Positions 35,402 to 44,436 of a stretch of DNA of 64,000 nt are shown here, piece by piece; the first letter of the stretch is position 1, and each line of letters begins with the position of its first letter. This stretch comes from Saprospiraceae bacterium (GTDB lineage: Bacteria; Bacteroidota; Bacteroidia; Chitinophagales; Saprospiraceae): the NCBI GenBank assembly GCA_018057925.1, contig JAGPCT010000007.1, forward strand, positions 1 to 64,000, given 5' to 3'. The position numbers were made by a program, and so were the translations under genes. The notes beneath the pieces are model-generated. The model ran no database searches. It saw nothing but the letters and a program-made list of their open reading frames with translations, and was not told the DNA's origin.

Positions 35402-36148
35402 TTACTTTAGAGCTTCAATCAGGTATTGAAGGATTTTCTCTTCGTCAAGATTCATTTCAATAGCGCCACGCTCCGTATATGACATCCTTCCCGTTTCCTC
35501 CGATACAATAAAAGTCTTAGCATTGCTCACCTCGCTTAGGCCGAGAGCAGCACGATGTCTGAGCCCGGCGCTCGGTGGGACATTGATGTTGTCAGAAACC
35601 GGCAAAATACAACTTGCTCTCAAAATACGGTCTTTTTGTATCACCATGGCGCCATCGTGAAGTGGACTTTCTTTATTAAAAACACTTAGAATCAATTGCT
35701 TGGTGACAGTAGCATTCATTTCTATTCCGGTATCTTCCAAGCCCGGATATATAATGTCTTCTACGATAACAATTAAGGCACCAGTCCTGTCTTTGGACAT
35801 CCTGACCATCGCAGTGTGGATTTGAGTGACAATCGGATTTTCATCCTGATCTACCTTGATGACTTTATGGAGAAAGCGATTCAATATATTGAAATTGCCC
35901 TTAATCGCATTATTCCCTATCATGAGCAAGAATTTCCTGATCTCCGGTTGAAATATGATGACAATGGCAATGACACCGACGCTCACAAACTGGCCAAGAA
36001 GTGTGGACAATAAATCCATTTTTAATATCGTCACAATACGCCAGGTTGCAAACAAAGATATAACTCCGACAAATATGTAAATGGCGAGTCCACCCTTTAG
36101 CATTCTGTATATCCGAAAGATAATATATGCTACAATACATATATCCAA
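35402..36148 (-). CDS. cdaA: Diadenylate cyclase (c-di-AMP synthase), CdaA type
   Basis: Makes cyclic di-AMP at the membrane. Three hydrophobic helices lead into the DAC domain with GALIVIVE, DGAMVI (DGA 165-167) and the RHR motif in GLRHRAALGL (197-199, counted from the TTG at 36148). Coding similarity continues upstream: codons 36199-36149 read I-N-Y-L-F-E-I-G-F-L-K-I-R-I-W-D-I, the usual CdaA N-terminus, but no ATG, GTG or TTG is found there before an in-frame stop at 36205-36203. The real start may therefore be the ATT at 36199, or the TTG at 36148 with a shortened first helix. Confidence 0.92.
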   Translation of the reverse strand: MDICIVAYIIFRIYRMLKGGLAIYIFVGVISLFATWRIVTILKMDLLSTLLGQFVSVGVIAIVIIFQPEIRKFLLMIGNNAIKGNFNILNRFLHKVIKVDQDENPIVTQIHTAMVRMSKDRTGALIVIVEDIIYPGLEDTGIEMNATVTKQLILSVFNKESPLHDGAMVIQKDRILRASCILPVSDNINVPPSAGLRHRAALGLSEVSNAKTFIVSEETGRMSYTERGAIEMNLDEEKILQYLIEALK

Positions 36149-36199
36149 AATATCCCAAATTCGGATTTTTAGAAAGCCAATTTCAAATAGATAATTAAT

Positions 36200-36516
36200 A
36201 TTCTATATATTTATCAATGTTTAAAAGACCAAATATAATCATTCTATATCAATATCTTGTATCATAGGCAGTTCAACATAATTTATATGAAAAAAAATTA
36301 TATATGATAAAAATATTTGTTTATTGAAAAAGACAGGATGATTGTATGATGAAAATGCTTAAGTTTGCAAAGATATTTTGTCATATACTTCGTCTTTAGA
36401 ATAAAAATATCTTTGGTTTTAGCTATCGATTTATTTTTTCGGCGACAAAAGAAATGGCAAGTTTCGCTTGTATGGAGAGTCGTTGATATTCAAATTAAAC
36501 TGTGAAATTTTTATAA
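36200..36516. other. AT-rich divergent intergenic region
   Basis: 317 bases, very AT-rich, between the leftward cdaA and the rightward secreted-protein gene. It must contain both promoters, but no clear TAnnTTTG/TTG pair, hairpin or repeat is seen. Confidence 0.4.
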
Positions 36517-37311
36517 ATGAATAATTACATCTTTATCTTAACTTTAATGTTTGTCTTTGCAATCGAAGGGGTGACACAAACTGTGAGCAGGAATAGCCAA
36601 GGTGAGATGATTGTTGTGTTTGATGATGGTTCATGGCGATATTATGAATCCAGTGATTCAACTCTAATAAAGGAGGACGCCAATGCACAATCAGAAACAG
36701 AGAATTTAGAAGCCCAGGATGGCAAAAATCAAAAATCTAGGAAAAAGGATAAATCCGGTTCAAAATCCTACCTTCTATCCGTAGTAGATCCCAATCGTCC
36801 ATTGCCGGCATATCCTTGTGTAGAGACATTTTCAGGGGTAGATGATTATTCTAAAAGGAAGCGTGTGGATTTGCAGAAAGAAATATTATTTGAGTATTCT
36901 GATCCTGAGGTTGCAACATATTTAAAAGGCAGGTCGTATGTGTCGTGTGAGGCTGGATTAGTTGGCTTTGTCGGCGATGTCAGGGTTCTGAGTATTCGGA
37001 TTACAGTTGCGAGTAGGATGGCGCGGGCGGACTATGGATATTTGAGTAACAATACATTGATGAGTATAAAATTAATCAATGGTGAGACGGTAACATTATT
37101 TGCCTCTGGCAGTGACCTCGGCTTGATAGATAACGAAAATAATCAAACAGTATATCGTGCAAGCTTCCAGATATCACGAGAATCTCAAAAGATTTTGACT
37201 TCTTCACCCATCGATAAGATTAAGATTGTTTGGTCCACGGGTTATGAAGAATACCCTGTCACCAATGTCGATTTTTTTATGAATCAAATTCGTTGTTTGG
37301 CAAGTAAATAA
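36517..37311 (+). CDS. Secreted protein of unknown function
   Basis: 264 residues. Signal peptide MNNYIFILTLMFVFAIEGVTQ, then a short module with VVFDDGSWRYY, a small motif frequent in Bacteroidota exported proteins. Residues 50-88 are a charged linker rich in Glu, Lys and Ser; the C-terminal 170 residues form a beta-rich domain (VLSIRITVASRMARADYGYL; MSIKLINGETVTLFASG). No family is recognised with confidence. Eight bases before miaE and probably cotranscribed. Confidence 0.7.
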   Translation: MNNYIFILTLMFVFAIEGVTQTVSRNSQGEMIVVFDDGSWRYYESSDSTLIKEDANAQSETENLEAQDGKNQKSRKKDKSGSKSYLLSVVDPNRPLPAYPCVETFSGVDDYSKRKRVDLQKEILFEYSDPEVATYLKGRSYVSCEAGLVGFVGDVRVLSIRITVASRMARADYGYLSNNTLMSIKLINGETVTLFASGSDLGLIDNENNQTVYRASFQISRESQKILTSSPIDKIKIVWSTGYEEYPVTNVDFFMNQIRCLASK

Positions 37312-37318
37312 ATAGGGA

Positions 37319-37900
37319 ATGTTAGGATTAAAATTGCCGACTGACCCACGGTGGGCGGATTTGACAGCTATTTCAATTGAGGCCATCCTCACGGATCATG
37401 CTTATTGCGAACAGAAGGCAGCTCTTTCGATGATTTCCCTGATTCAACAATATCCGGAAGAAAATGAACTTGTGGAAGAGCTCGCTCCCGTTGTAACAGA
37501 GGAATGGGGGCATTTTAGGAGCGTATTAGCTATGTTGAAAAAGAGAGCATTGCAATTAGGCCCACAACGAAGAGATGAATACGTCAACTTATTACGCAAG
37601 TTTGAAATACATGGTGGTAATCGGCAAAATCAGTTGGTCGAAAAGTTGTTGATATGCGCACTGATAGAAGCCCGCAGTTGTGAACGATTTAGAATATTGT
37701 CTCTTTATCATCCCGATGAAGAATTGAGGACGTTTTATCATAAGTTTATGGTGTCTGAGGCAGGACATTACCGGATGTTTATTGACCTTGCATATAGGTA
37801 TGGTGAAAAAGATGCTGTAAAAGAAAGGTGGATGGAGTATCTCAACTATGAATTAAAGATTATGGAAGAATTGGAGTTGCGGGGTGATCGAGTACATTGA
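37319..37900 (+). CDS. miaE: tRNA 2-methylthio-N6-isopentenyladenosine hydroxylase
   Basis: 193 residues. MiaE di-iron hydroxylase: first helix with DHAYCEQKAA (Glu ligand), TEEWGHF (E-x-x-H), EARSCERF and SEAGHYRMF (E-x-x-H), the four-helix ligand set of ferritin-like proteins. It hydroxylates the ms2i6A base at position 37 of tRNA. It needs MiaA and MiaB, which are not in the window. Followed immediately by a perfect hairpin at 37904-37928. Confidence 0.95.
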   Translation: MLGLKLPTDPRWADLTAISIEAILTDHAYCEQKAALSMISLIQQYPEENELVEELAPVVTEEWGHFRSVLAMLKKRALQLGPQRRDEYVNLLRKFEIHGGNRQNQLVEKLLICALIEARSCERFRILSLYHPDEELRTFYHKFMVSEAGHYRMFIDLAYRYGEKDAVKERWMEYLNYELKIMEELELRGDRVH

Positions 37901-37903
37901 GAG

Positions 37904-37937
37904 ATTCCGCATTTGTCTAATGCGGAATTTGGGTTTA
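37904..37937. repeat. Minimal family-1 element after miaE
   Basis: ATTCCGCATT (37904-37913) pairs perfectly with AATGCGGAAT (37919-37928) across a five-base loop, followed by TTGGGTTTAA. This is the end hairpin and terminal repeat of the family-1 elements (compare 51105-51125 and 62012-62036) without the remainder. It begins four bases beyond the miaE stop and could also protect or end that transcript; the T-run needed for a classical terminator is weak. Confidence 0.75.
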
Positions 37938-37991
37938 AAGCAAAAGAGTTATTAGTTGGGATAAAACAATGTGGATATTTAAAAATGGTTT

Positions 37992-39206
37992 GTGTATAGA
38001 GGAAGTATCATACTGCTTACATGGTTTCTTGTATTAGGTCGTTGTACTGACCTGACAGCGACGATAAAGCCGGATTTTACCATACCTTTTGAAATATACA
38101 ACAATCTTATTGTCCTTAACCTGAAGGTCAATGAATCTCCACCACTCAAGTTTATATACGATAGCGGATCTGAGCACAGCTTGTTTTTTGAAAGAAGTTT
38201 GGCGGAATTTTTACGAATAAAGATGATTCGTTCCATACAGATTTATGGGTCTGATTTGTCGAGGCCGATGGAAGCTGTTGTGGGCCAAGGAGTAAGCTTT
38301 GAGACTGCCAATGACATGCTCCTTAAAGCCGATATCATTGTATTGGATGAAAATATATTTCAATTTTCGGAATATCTTGGGATAGAAATAACCGGAATAA
38401 TCGGCAATAGCCTGTTTCGCAATAAGGTCATCGAACTTGACTTTGATGAGATGCAGATAAAGGTTTATGGTCCTTTGCAATATCAACCTCAGGATGATGG
38501 ATATACTCAGGTGGATTGTCAATGGGTAAAAGGAAAGCCATATATCCTCGTGGATGTAGGTTTTGAAAAAGATATCCATGAGAAAAAGAAGCTATTGTTT
38601 GATACGGGGGCATCTATAGGATTGTTGTTGTATTCGACGATGGTGGATACGGCTTATCTGCCTTCTAAGTTGATTGCAGGGTCAATGGGGATGGGCTTAG
38701 GTGGTTCACTAGAAGGATTTATCGGAAGAATAAGAGAGTTGAAGATAGGTGAATTTGCCCAAAAAAATTTGATAACATATTTTCAGGCTGTTGATTCAAC
38801 ACATTTGGAGAATGATGTATCTGCTAAAGAGGGTATTGTTGGCAATATGTTGATTTCCCGATATAATGTGGTATTGGATTTTCATTTGCAGCATATATAT
38901 TTAAAGCCAAACAAGTCTAGTAAGAAAAAGATGCCATTCGATCGGAGTGGATTGTATCTTGTCGCTATGGGGTCTGATTTAAAAGAGTATGAAGTTAGAC
39001 GGGTTATGGCGCATACTGCCGCGGCAGAGGCTGATATCAGAGCAGGAGATAAGATTATTCGTTTTAGAAGAATGGCAGTACATAATTTTACCTTAGGAGA
39101 AATCATCCAGAATTTGTCAAGTGAGAGGCGGAAAAGGATTCATTTGGTAATTCTGAGAGATGGTAAAAAAATGAAAAAAGTATTGTACCTAAAAGATATT
39201 ATATAA
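37992..39206 (+). CDS. Retropepsin-like aspartyl protease with PDZ domain
   Basis: 404 residues from a GTG start (an in-frame TAA precedes it and no ATG is available). Signal peptide in MYRGSIILLTWFLVLGRC. Two retropepsin-like repeats: the first has FIYDSGSEHS (DSG, 57-59, in place of DTG) and the second LLFDTGASIG (DTG at 204-206). The C-terminus (about 310-404) is a PDZ domain (AEADIRAGDKIIRFRRMAVHNF). Related Bacteroidota proteins are periplasmic or surface proteases of unknown substrate. The Cys in LGRC is not in a convincing lipobox. Confidence 0.8.
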   Translation: MYRGSIILLTWFLVLGRCTDLTATIKPDFTIPFEIYNNLIVLNLKVNESPPLKFIYDSGSEHSLFFERSLAEFLRIKMIRSIQIYGSDLSRPMEAVVGQGVSFETANDMLLKADIIVLDENIFQFSEYLGIEITGIIGNSLFRNKVIELDFDEMQIKVYGPLQYQPQDDGYTQVDCQWVKGKPYILVDVGFEKDIHEKKKLLFDTGASIGLLLYSTMVDTAYLPSKLIAGSMGMGLGGSLEGFIGRIRELKIGEFAQKNLITYFQAVDSTHLENDVSAKEGIVGNMLISRYNVVLDFHLQHIYLKPNKSSKKKMPFDRSGLYLVAMGSDLKEYEVRRVMAHTAAAEADIRAGDKIIRFRRMAVHNFTLGEIIQNLSSERRKRIHLVILRDGKKMKKVLYLKDII

Positions 39207-39284
39207 ATATAGTTGTATAAAAATAAGTTATTCAATAGATTAGGAATAATGAGAAAAAAATATCATTAAAATTAAAAATAATAC

Positions 39285-39314
39285 TTGTATATTCATTCAA
39301 TCCTCTTATCTTTG
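39285..39314 (+). promoter_or_regulatory. Bacteroidota promoter for the tRNA-Ser/tRNA-Pro unit
   Basis: TTG (39285-39287), 19 bases, then TATCTTTG (39307-39314), an exact match to the -33/-7 consensus of the phylum's primary sigma factor. The first tRNA base is at 39342, so the leader would be about 20-25 bases. Confidence 0.8.
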
Positions 39315-39341
39315 CAGTCGCTTAAACGAAAGCAAGTCCAT

Positions 39342-39428
<87 letters not shown>

Positions 39429-39450
39429 CACTATTATATAGATTTTGATT

Positions 39451-39525
39451 CGGGGTGTAGCGCAGTCCGGTTAGCGTACCTGCTTTGGGAGCAGGTGGTC
39501 GCAGGTTCGAATCCTGCTACCCCGA
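39451..39525 (+). tRNA. tRNA-Pro (anticodon TGG), integration target
   Basis: Acceptor CGGGGTG with TACCCCG, discriminator A; anticodon stem CCTGC/GCAGG with loop TTTGGGA (anticodon TGG); T-arm GCAGG-TTCGAAT-CCTGC. The gene is intact, but its last 57 bases form the left direct repeat of the element that follows, so the present 3' part was supplied by that element on integration. Confidence 0.96.
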
Positions 39526-39526
39526 C
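39469..39526 (+). repeat. Left attachment-site direct repeat (attL)
   Basis: 58 bases from GGTTAGCGTACC to CTACCCCGAC, covering the tRNA-Pro gene from the D-loop to just past the discriminator base. Identical to 49743-49800. Confidence 0.95.
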
Positions 39527-39535
39527 TTGATTATC

Positions 39536-39569
39536 AAGGGTTTATGTGAAAAACATAGGCCCTTTTTTA
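39536..39569 (+). terminator. Terminator after tRNA-Pro, carried by the element
   Basis: Stem AAGGGTTTATGT (39536-39547) and ACATAGGCCCTT (39553-39564) with GAAAA-type loop, two G-T wobbles, then a T-run. It lies inside the element, 10 bases beyond attL. A different terminator with the same AAGGGTTT/CCCTTTTTT ends stands beyond attR at 49811-49842. Confidence 0.8.
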
Positions 39570-39772
39570 TTTGAGGTTAAACATAGGGTTAAACAAAAGT
39601 TTATGGTTTCAGAGTGAATGGATAGGACATAAATATAAAATCCAATTTGACCATCGCACCTTTGGAAAATAAAATTCAATTTAGGCTATAGTATTATATA
39701 ATCAATAATTTGAGGTTTTAAAAATAATGATACAAATTGCAATGTTTATGTTGGATAATTTGTTAATTATTT

Positions 39773-40051
39773 ATGAATAATTTAAATTTTAAGCAAGTTT
39801 CTGATATAGGTTTAAATGAAATTTCAGTATTCCCATTTACATTAGCTGATGATTGTCGTGAATATTATTGTTCTTCATACTCAATTGGGTCAATAGAAGG
39901 AATGGTTATTTTCCATGAGGTTTATTACTTAAGCTTTATGTCACGCACTAGTCCTGGTTATAAATATTATGGTTCAATTGAAGTTCCAGTTTCAAGAGTG
40001 AAAGAGGTTAAAATACCCAAAGTTCAAATTAAAGTAGCCACTGTACTTTAA
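39773..40051 (+). CDS. Small hypothetical protein of the element
   Basis: 92 residues, MNNLNFKQVSDIGLNEISVF onward, with two cysteines in DDCREYYCSSY and a beta-rich middle (SIEGMVIFHEVYYLSFMS). No signal peptide, no known domain. It is the only rightward gene of the element and has no clear promoter, so it may be a fragment. Confidence that it is expressed is limited. Confidence 0.45.
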   Translation: MNNLNFKQVSDIGLNEISVFPFTLADDCREYYCSSYSIGSIEGMVIFHEVYYLSFMSRTSPGYKYYGSIEVPVSRVKEVKIPKVQIKVATVL

Positions 40052-41006
40052 TAGAATTTCACACACCAATCCATTCATAACTTGTAAACACCTTTTAAAA
40101 ATGATGCAGGAGTAATTGTCAAGGTCCGACGATAGGAGGTGTATTTTAACCTTGACTATTGCGGATGCATCTTTTATCTTGTGAACAAGTTGGTGAATGG
40201 TACGGAATACTCTCTTTTCCATTGGGGCAATATATTGTAGGTGAAGGATGCAATGTGTATGGTGGGAGGGAAAAGAGTAAGTGTACGGTATTCATGTAGG
40301 AACGGAATGAAATGCCATACTCTTACCGGATGAAGGGATGTGAGTGTACCTTTTATATATAAGTGTTTAAATTTTGTACACAATGTCAATCGTTGAAATA
40401 ATACTTACTAATAGAAAAGCTTAGGTACACTGACAGGACTGATGGTCATACTCAATGCATACAAACCTACGCCGATGAAAAGGGTGGTGGGGAAAAGTGG
40501 ACACATGGAATCTTATTGGTATGAAGAAGCTAGATGACAATAATTATGAGGCTACTTATACATAATGTGGATTATGGGCTGTACTGTGTTGCGCCTGCGG
40601 CAGGACATGACCATAATAAAGTTACATTATGTTAAGTAGCTTACACTTGAAGACAGTGTGTAAAATGGCACGGTGGTGGTGGTTGGAGTGTCATGTTTTG
40701 AGAGCTTGTGAAGTAGCCATCCATAATTTCTGAAATCTTGACTTTTTAACTGAATTGAGGCTACTTGCTGCGAACAGATTACACACTGGATGAGAGTGGC
40801 TCATATTTATTGACATCGTATATTATACTATTTCTATCTTGAGTAGTCTGAGTAAAAAAGTTTTTGAGTATATTGGTTGATTGTTATGAGGGGGTAAGGA
40901 AAATTTACAATTTAATTGCGGGGGTTAATGGAGGGGTGCATCTAGGTATATTTAACTCAATTAAAAAAGGAAGATTTGGAAGATATGGCTTTTCAAATAT
41001 AATTAA
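40052..41006. other. Non-coding stretch inside the element
   Basis: 955 bases without a supportable gene: short ORFs occur on both strands but have no domain, start signal or plausible composition. Composition shifts to more G in the plus strand (many TGGTG, GGTGG words) around 40230-40720. It may be decayed coding DNA, with no similarity I can recognise. Confidence 0.4.
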
Positions 41007-41957
41007 TCAATTAAATAAATATCCAAAGTCACCATTCAAAATATTTTTGCTTTCCTCCTCTGATAGAGGAGGATCATGCCATAAAATCCTACTATTATTA
41101 GTTGTTGCATGCTGTATTAAAGAACAATTAACTGAATTAGAGCTATAGCTATTTACTTCCATTATAAATATTTTGTCCAAGTACATGTTTTCATCTACAA
41201 AATTGGGATGAATAGCCGCATTTACCCCAATAAGACCTGAAGCTATACTTGGATAAACTATTACATCTGAACTATGCTGAATATACTGGTAAAGTACGTA
41301 ATGGCTTAATAAAGCAGATATAGAATAATTGTTGTCTTTGGTGTCTTCAACGAAAGTTGAATTTATATAATTCAGCAATTCATAATATCCCATTTTTTGT
41401 TCTACTGTCAACTCTTTTAATGTATCAGCAATCATAAAATTCACCTCCTTTTCTTTTAAAAGCCTACTGTATACATTTGCCTCTGGTAAATTCGGTGGAA
41501 TAAATTCAGAAATATTAATATTTCTATCCAAGTCTGATCTTACCTTCCATTTAGACAGGCACAATCTTACTGGCAATTCTTTCCCCTTAACAGATTCATA
41601 TAAAGAAATTATTGGGTTAATTGAACTATAGAATACAGGGTACATAGGAAAATTACATCTACCTATTTTTGTAAAGCAAGAAGGAGGATATGAATACTCA
41701 GTTCTTAATTTAAAATTCTTTATTTCATCAAGTGGTCTGGCTCTGAAAAAAGATATCCTTTTAAAGTTATCTGGCGGTATACTCTTGTATAATTGAGGAA
41801 AAATTGTACAATACTTAAAATATTCTGATTTCCAATCTTTAATATACTGATCTAAAGAATATCTTTCTGTATATGAAGGCCAATTAGCAGATTTTAAGGC
41901 AATAATAATTTTCTTAGCTTCATCTAATGTAGGTATGGTGTAATTATCTTTTAGCAT
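41007..41957 (-). CDS. RES-domain-like protein, second of a tandem pair
   Basis: 316 residues. The RES signature appears in the middle: FFRARPL (70-76, conserved Arg72), PP (91-92), GRCNFPMYPVFYSS (99-112, with Tyr110 and Ser111) and a Glu at 121 in SLYES. RES proteins such as those of Xre-RES modules degrade NAD+ as toxins. Here the protein is about twice as long as a typical RES toxin, with about 65 extra N-terminal and 180 C-terminal residues, and no Xre antitoxin is adjacent. Its start overlaps the end of the upstream paralogue by 14 bases. Assignment is by motif only. Confidence 0.65.
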   Translation of the reverse strand: MLKDNYTIPTLDEAKKIIIALKSANWPSYTERYSLDQYIKDWKSEYFKYCTIFPQLYKSIPPDNFKRISFFRARPLDEIKNFKLRTEYSYPPSCFTKIGRCNFPMYPVFYSSINPIISLYESVKGKELPVRLCLSKWKVRSDLDRNINISEFIPPNLPEANVYSRLLKEKEVNFMIADTLKELTVEQKMGYYELLNYINSTFVEDTKDNNYSISALLSHYVLYQYIQHSSDVIVYPSIASGLIGVNAAIHPNFVDENMYLDKIFIMEVNSYSSNSVNCSLIQHATTNNSRILWHDPPLSEEESKNILNGDFGYLFN

Positions 41958-42873
41958 TAAGGATTCCAGTTTGAGTAAGCAAAAATCCAGGAAAGTCTTC
42001 TGAAAAAATATGTTGAAACCTGTCTTGATTATCTTCTCGTTTTATGAAAACTACTTTGTTGTTTTTAACTTCACTAAAATGACTAATGTTAATGGAGTTA
42101 CGAAAAACATTTAATATATAGATTCTATCAATTTGCATTTGATTATCTACAAAATTTGGCGCAATTGCAGCATTAATTTGGTCAAGGTCTTTAACACTTG
42201 GGTACAAAATCATATCTGTTGAGCCACCATCAAATCTAAAGAAAGATATATGTGAAAATATGCTTGCATAATTATAATCTGTGGTCGATATAAAGCTATT
42301 GTAAAACTCTTTAACAACTTCAAGGTAAGCTTTCTTTTGGCTGTCACTTTTCAAAAAATCAGGAAATATATCACCTACTTTTATGTGATTGTTTTTATTA
42401 AAGTACGGATTAGTTGTAGGCAGGTTTTCTGGCATAAACTCCTGTATCACGAATTGCTCTTTAGATGGAATTACTTTCCATCTACTTAAATATACTACTG
42501 CTGGTATTTCACCCTCAGAAATTATTTCTTTTACTGCTATTAAAGGGTCCAAAGAAGAATACAAAACTGGGTATCCAGGAAAATTGCAACGTCCTAAAGA
42601 TGACTTTGATTTTGGTGGATATGTATACTCAAAAAGGAGATTTTCATTAAACCCATCCCTTTGGATTGATGCTCTATATAAAGGAACATCAAAGTCTTTA
42701 CTTTCAATAATTTTTTTTCTTACAGGTAACTTAGGAAAAATTTTATAATAAGCACCTAACCATTCTTTGCAAAGTCGTAATGGGTTAGAATTCAATCCAG
42801 TTAAAGTAATTTCTTTTAATTCCTTTAGTCTAATAGTTGTTTCTTCTAATTCAGGGAATTTATCTTCTTCCAT
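41944..42873 (-). CDS. RES-domain-like protein, first of a tandem pair
   Basis: 309 residues, a paralogue of the next gene. RES-like motifs: LYRA (65-68), YTYPP (83-87), GRCNFPGYPVLYSSLDP (94-110) and Glu116 in VKEI. Both share the later blocks SRWKV, EF-PENLP and LYPSV...NAAI-PNFVD. The two differ in most other positions, so the duplication is old and both copies are probably kept by selection. No antitoxin or immunity gene is evident. Possible role: NAD+-depleting defence or toxin cargo (inference). Confidence 0.65.
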   Translation of the reverse strand: MEEDKFPELEETTIRLKELKEITLTGLNSNPLRLCKEWLGAYYKIFPKLPVRKKIIESKDFDVPLYRASIQRDGFNENLLFEYTYPPKSKSSLGRCNFPGYPVLYSSLDPLIAVKEIISEGEIPAVVYLSRWKVIPSKEQFVIQEFMPENLPTTNPYFNKNNHIKVGDIFPDFLKSDSQKKAYLEVVKEFYNSFISTTDYNYASIFSHISFFRFDGGSTDMILYPSVKDLDQINAAIAPNFVDNQMQIDRIYILNVFRNSINISHFSEVKNNKVVFIKREDNQDRFQHIFSEDFPGFLLTQTGILNAKR

Positions 42874-42963
42874 ATTTAAAAATTAAAGCCTCAATTCAAA
42901 CTATTTCACATTAAAGTTCTCTACATTAACCTAAATTCTAAAAAAGTTTATATTAAAATGTAA

Positions 42964-44136
42964 TTATTTGTAGTAAACTAAAACTGTTCCATCATCATGA
43001 AAAAATGGACTAGCTATGATGATTAAATTATCTGTGGAAGCCATCCAATCACCAGTTCTAATAAAACCAAAACCAAGTCTAGAATCTTTATTTTCAGGTG
43101 CTAAAGTTCTAATATGTCTGAAATCAGCTGCAATATCAAAAACATAAACTTCATCTTTAGAGTTCACATATAAATATTGATCATCAATATGACATTTTGT
43201 ACCAAATTCTGAAATACTTGAACTAGATTCTATCCTTTTGTATAAACTTCCAGAGTTTAAATCATAAATTTCTATTGCATCAAATACATTGTCAGTGATA
43301 ATAACAAACTTGTCACTAAGGCAAGCACTTGCTCCAAACCCGTCAAATATTTGGTCTACCTTCGGGTCATAACTTCTTTCAAACCTTTTGATTAATTCAA
43401 GATCACCATCATTATATTTGTATAGGAAAACAGCACCCTCCGCATTATCAAAATCTATATCACCGCTACCATATCTTGAATACTCAGTGCCCGGTGCACT
43501 TATCAGAACGTAATCCTCTTTAATGAATATCCAAGCTCCAAAGAATGCATAATTATGATCATTATCACCATTTATTCTTTTTACAAATTTCCAATTGTTT
43601 GACTCTTTCTTAAATAAGCATACGCTCCCACAATATTCACCATATGAATTTGCTTTATCCATATAAAAAGGTAGTATCGCAAAATTACTCCCCAAGGTAG
43701 AGTATGATCTGCGCAATTCATGATTTTTTATTGTTCCATTTGGTATCAAATTTTGAAGATTAATTTCGTTTGAAATTTTTCTTGAACTATAATCAAAATT
43801 GTAAATTTTATATTCATAAATAAAACTATTATCATTAATATAAGGATAGCCATGACCAAAGTTAGAATAGGTACCATTTCCAAAACTTAATAAACCTTCA
43901 TAATTTATATTTTTACCTACACACTTATATACTTTTTTATTGTTTAAAAATAATTTATCATTTTGAACAAAAAAAGAATTTATATAATCATCCTCTCCTA
44001 GATGAAGATCTGGATAATAAATTTTGCTATTGGGGTCAAAAGTAACCGTTGATACATTTTTTTTTGGAGAATCATTATCACTTTTATTACAGCTAATCAT
44101 TAATATAGCAAATAAATATATATATACATTATTCAT
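42964..44136 (-). CDS. Lipoprotein with FG-GAP-like beta-propeller repeats
   Basis: 390 residues. Signal peptide YIYLFAILMISC with lipobox LMIS-C (Cys16), so it is a lipoprotein. The following NKSDNDSPKK stretch is a typical linker. The rest contains repeated blocks such as FGASACLSDKFVIITDN and GFGFIRTGDWMASTDNLIIIASP, resembling FG-GAP/integrin-alpha-like propeller blades. Surface-exposed or periplasmic; ligand unknown. Cargo of the tRNA-Pro element, 90 bases upstream of the RES pair in the same direction. Confidence 0.7.
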   Translation of the reverse strand: MNNVYIYLFAILMISCNKSDNDSPKKNVSTVTFDPNSKIYYPDLHLGEDDYINSFFVQNDKLFLNNKKVYKCVGKNINYEGLLSFGNGTYSNFGHGYPYINDNSFIYEYKIYNFDYSSRKISNEINLQNLIPNGTIKNHELRRSYSTLGSNFAILPFYMDKANSYGEYCGSVCLFKKESNNWKFVKRINGDNDHNYAFFGAWIFIKEDYVLISAPGTEYSRYGSGDIDFDNAEGAVFLYKYNDGDLELIKRFERSYDPKVDQIFDGFGASACLSDKFVIITDNVFDAIEIYDLNSGSLYKRIESSSSISEFGTKCHIDDQYLYVNSKDEVYVFDIAADFRHIRTLAPENKDSRLGFGFIRTGDWMASTDNLIIIASPFFHDDGTVLVYYK

Positions 44137-44397
44137 TTTAATTAAATTAAATCATATTGACAAAATGTTATTTAGCCACTAATTTAATAATATTTTTAAT
44201 TATACAAGCAACACTTTAATTAATCCATTCAGTATATAACCAAAGGAAGTAGTTTGCTTGTTTGCCTTCTGCTTCATATTGATCTGAATTATTGGTGATA
44301 CCACCTGCCGAGAATATTAGATTAGAAGGTATCTATTTAATACTTCAATCATAGAGTTATATTATGCTTTATTGCCAAAGATACCATACTTACCAGA

Positions 44398-44432
44398 TAA
44401 AAAAAAGGACTGAGAGTATCAGCCCTTTAGTA
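44398..44432 (-). terminator. Terminator after the DUF3987 gene
   Basis: On the minus strand GGGCTGA (44425-44419) pairs with TCAGTCC (44413-44407), one mismatch, followed by a run of eight T. It begins 12 bases beyond the DUF3987 stop. The rest of 44137-44397 is AT-rich with nothing recognised. Confidence 0.7.
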
Positions 44433-44436
44433 GGTG

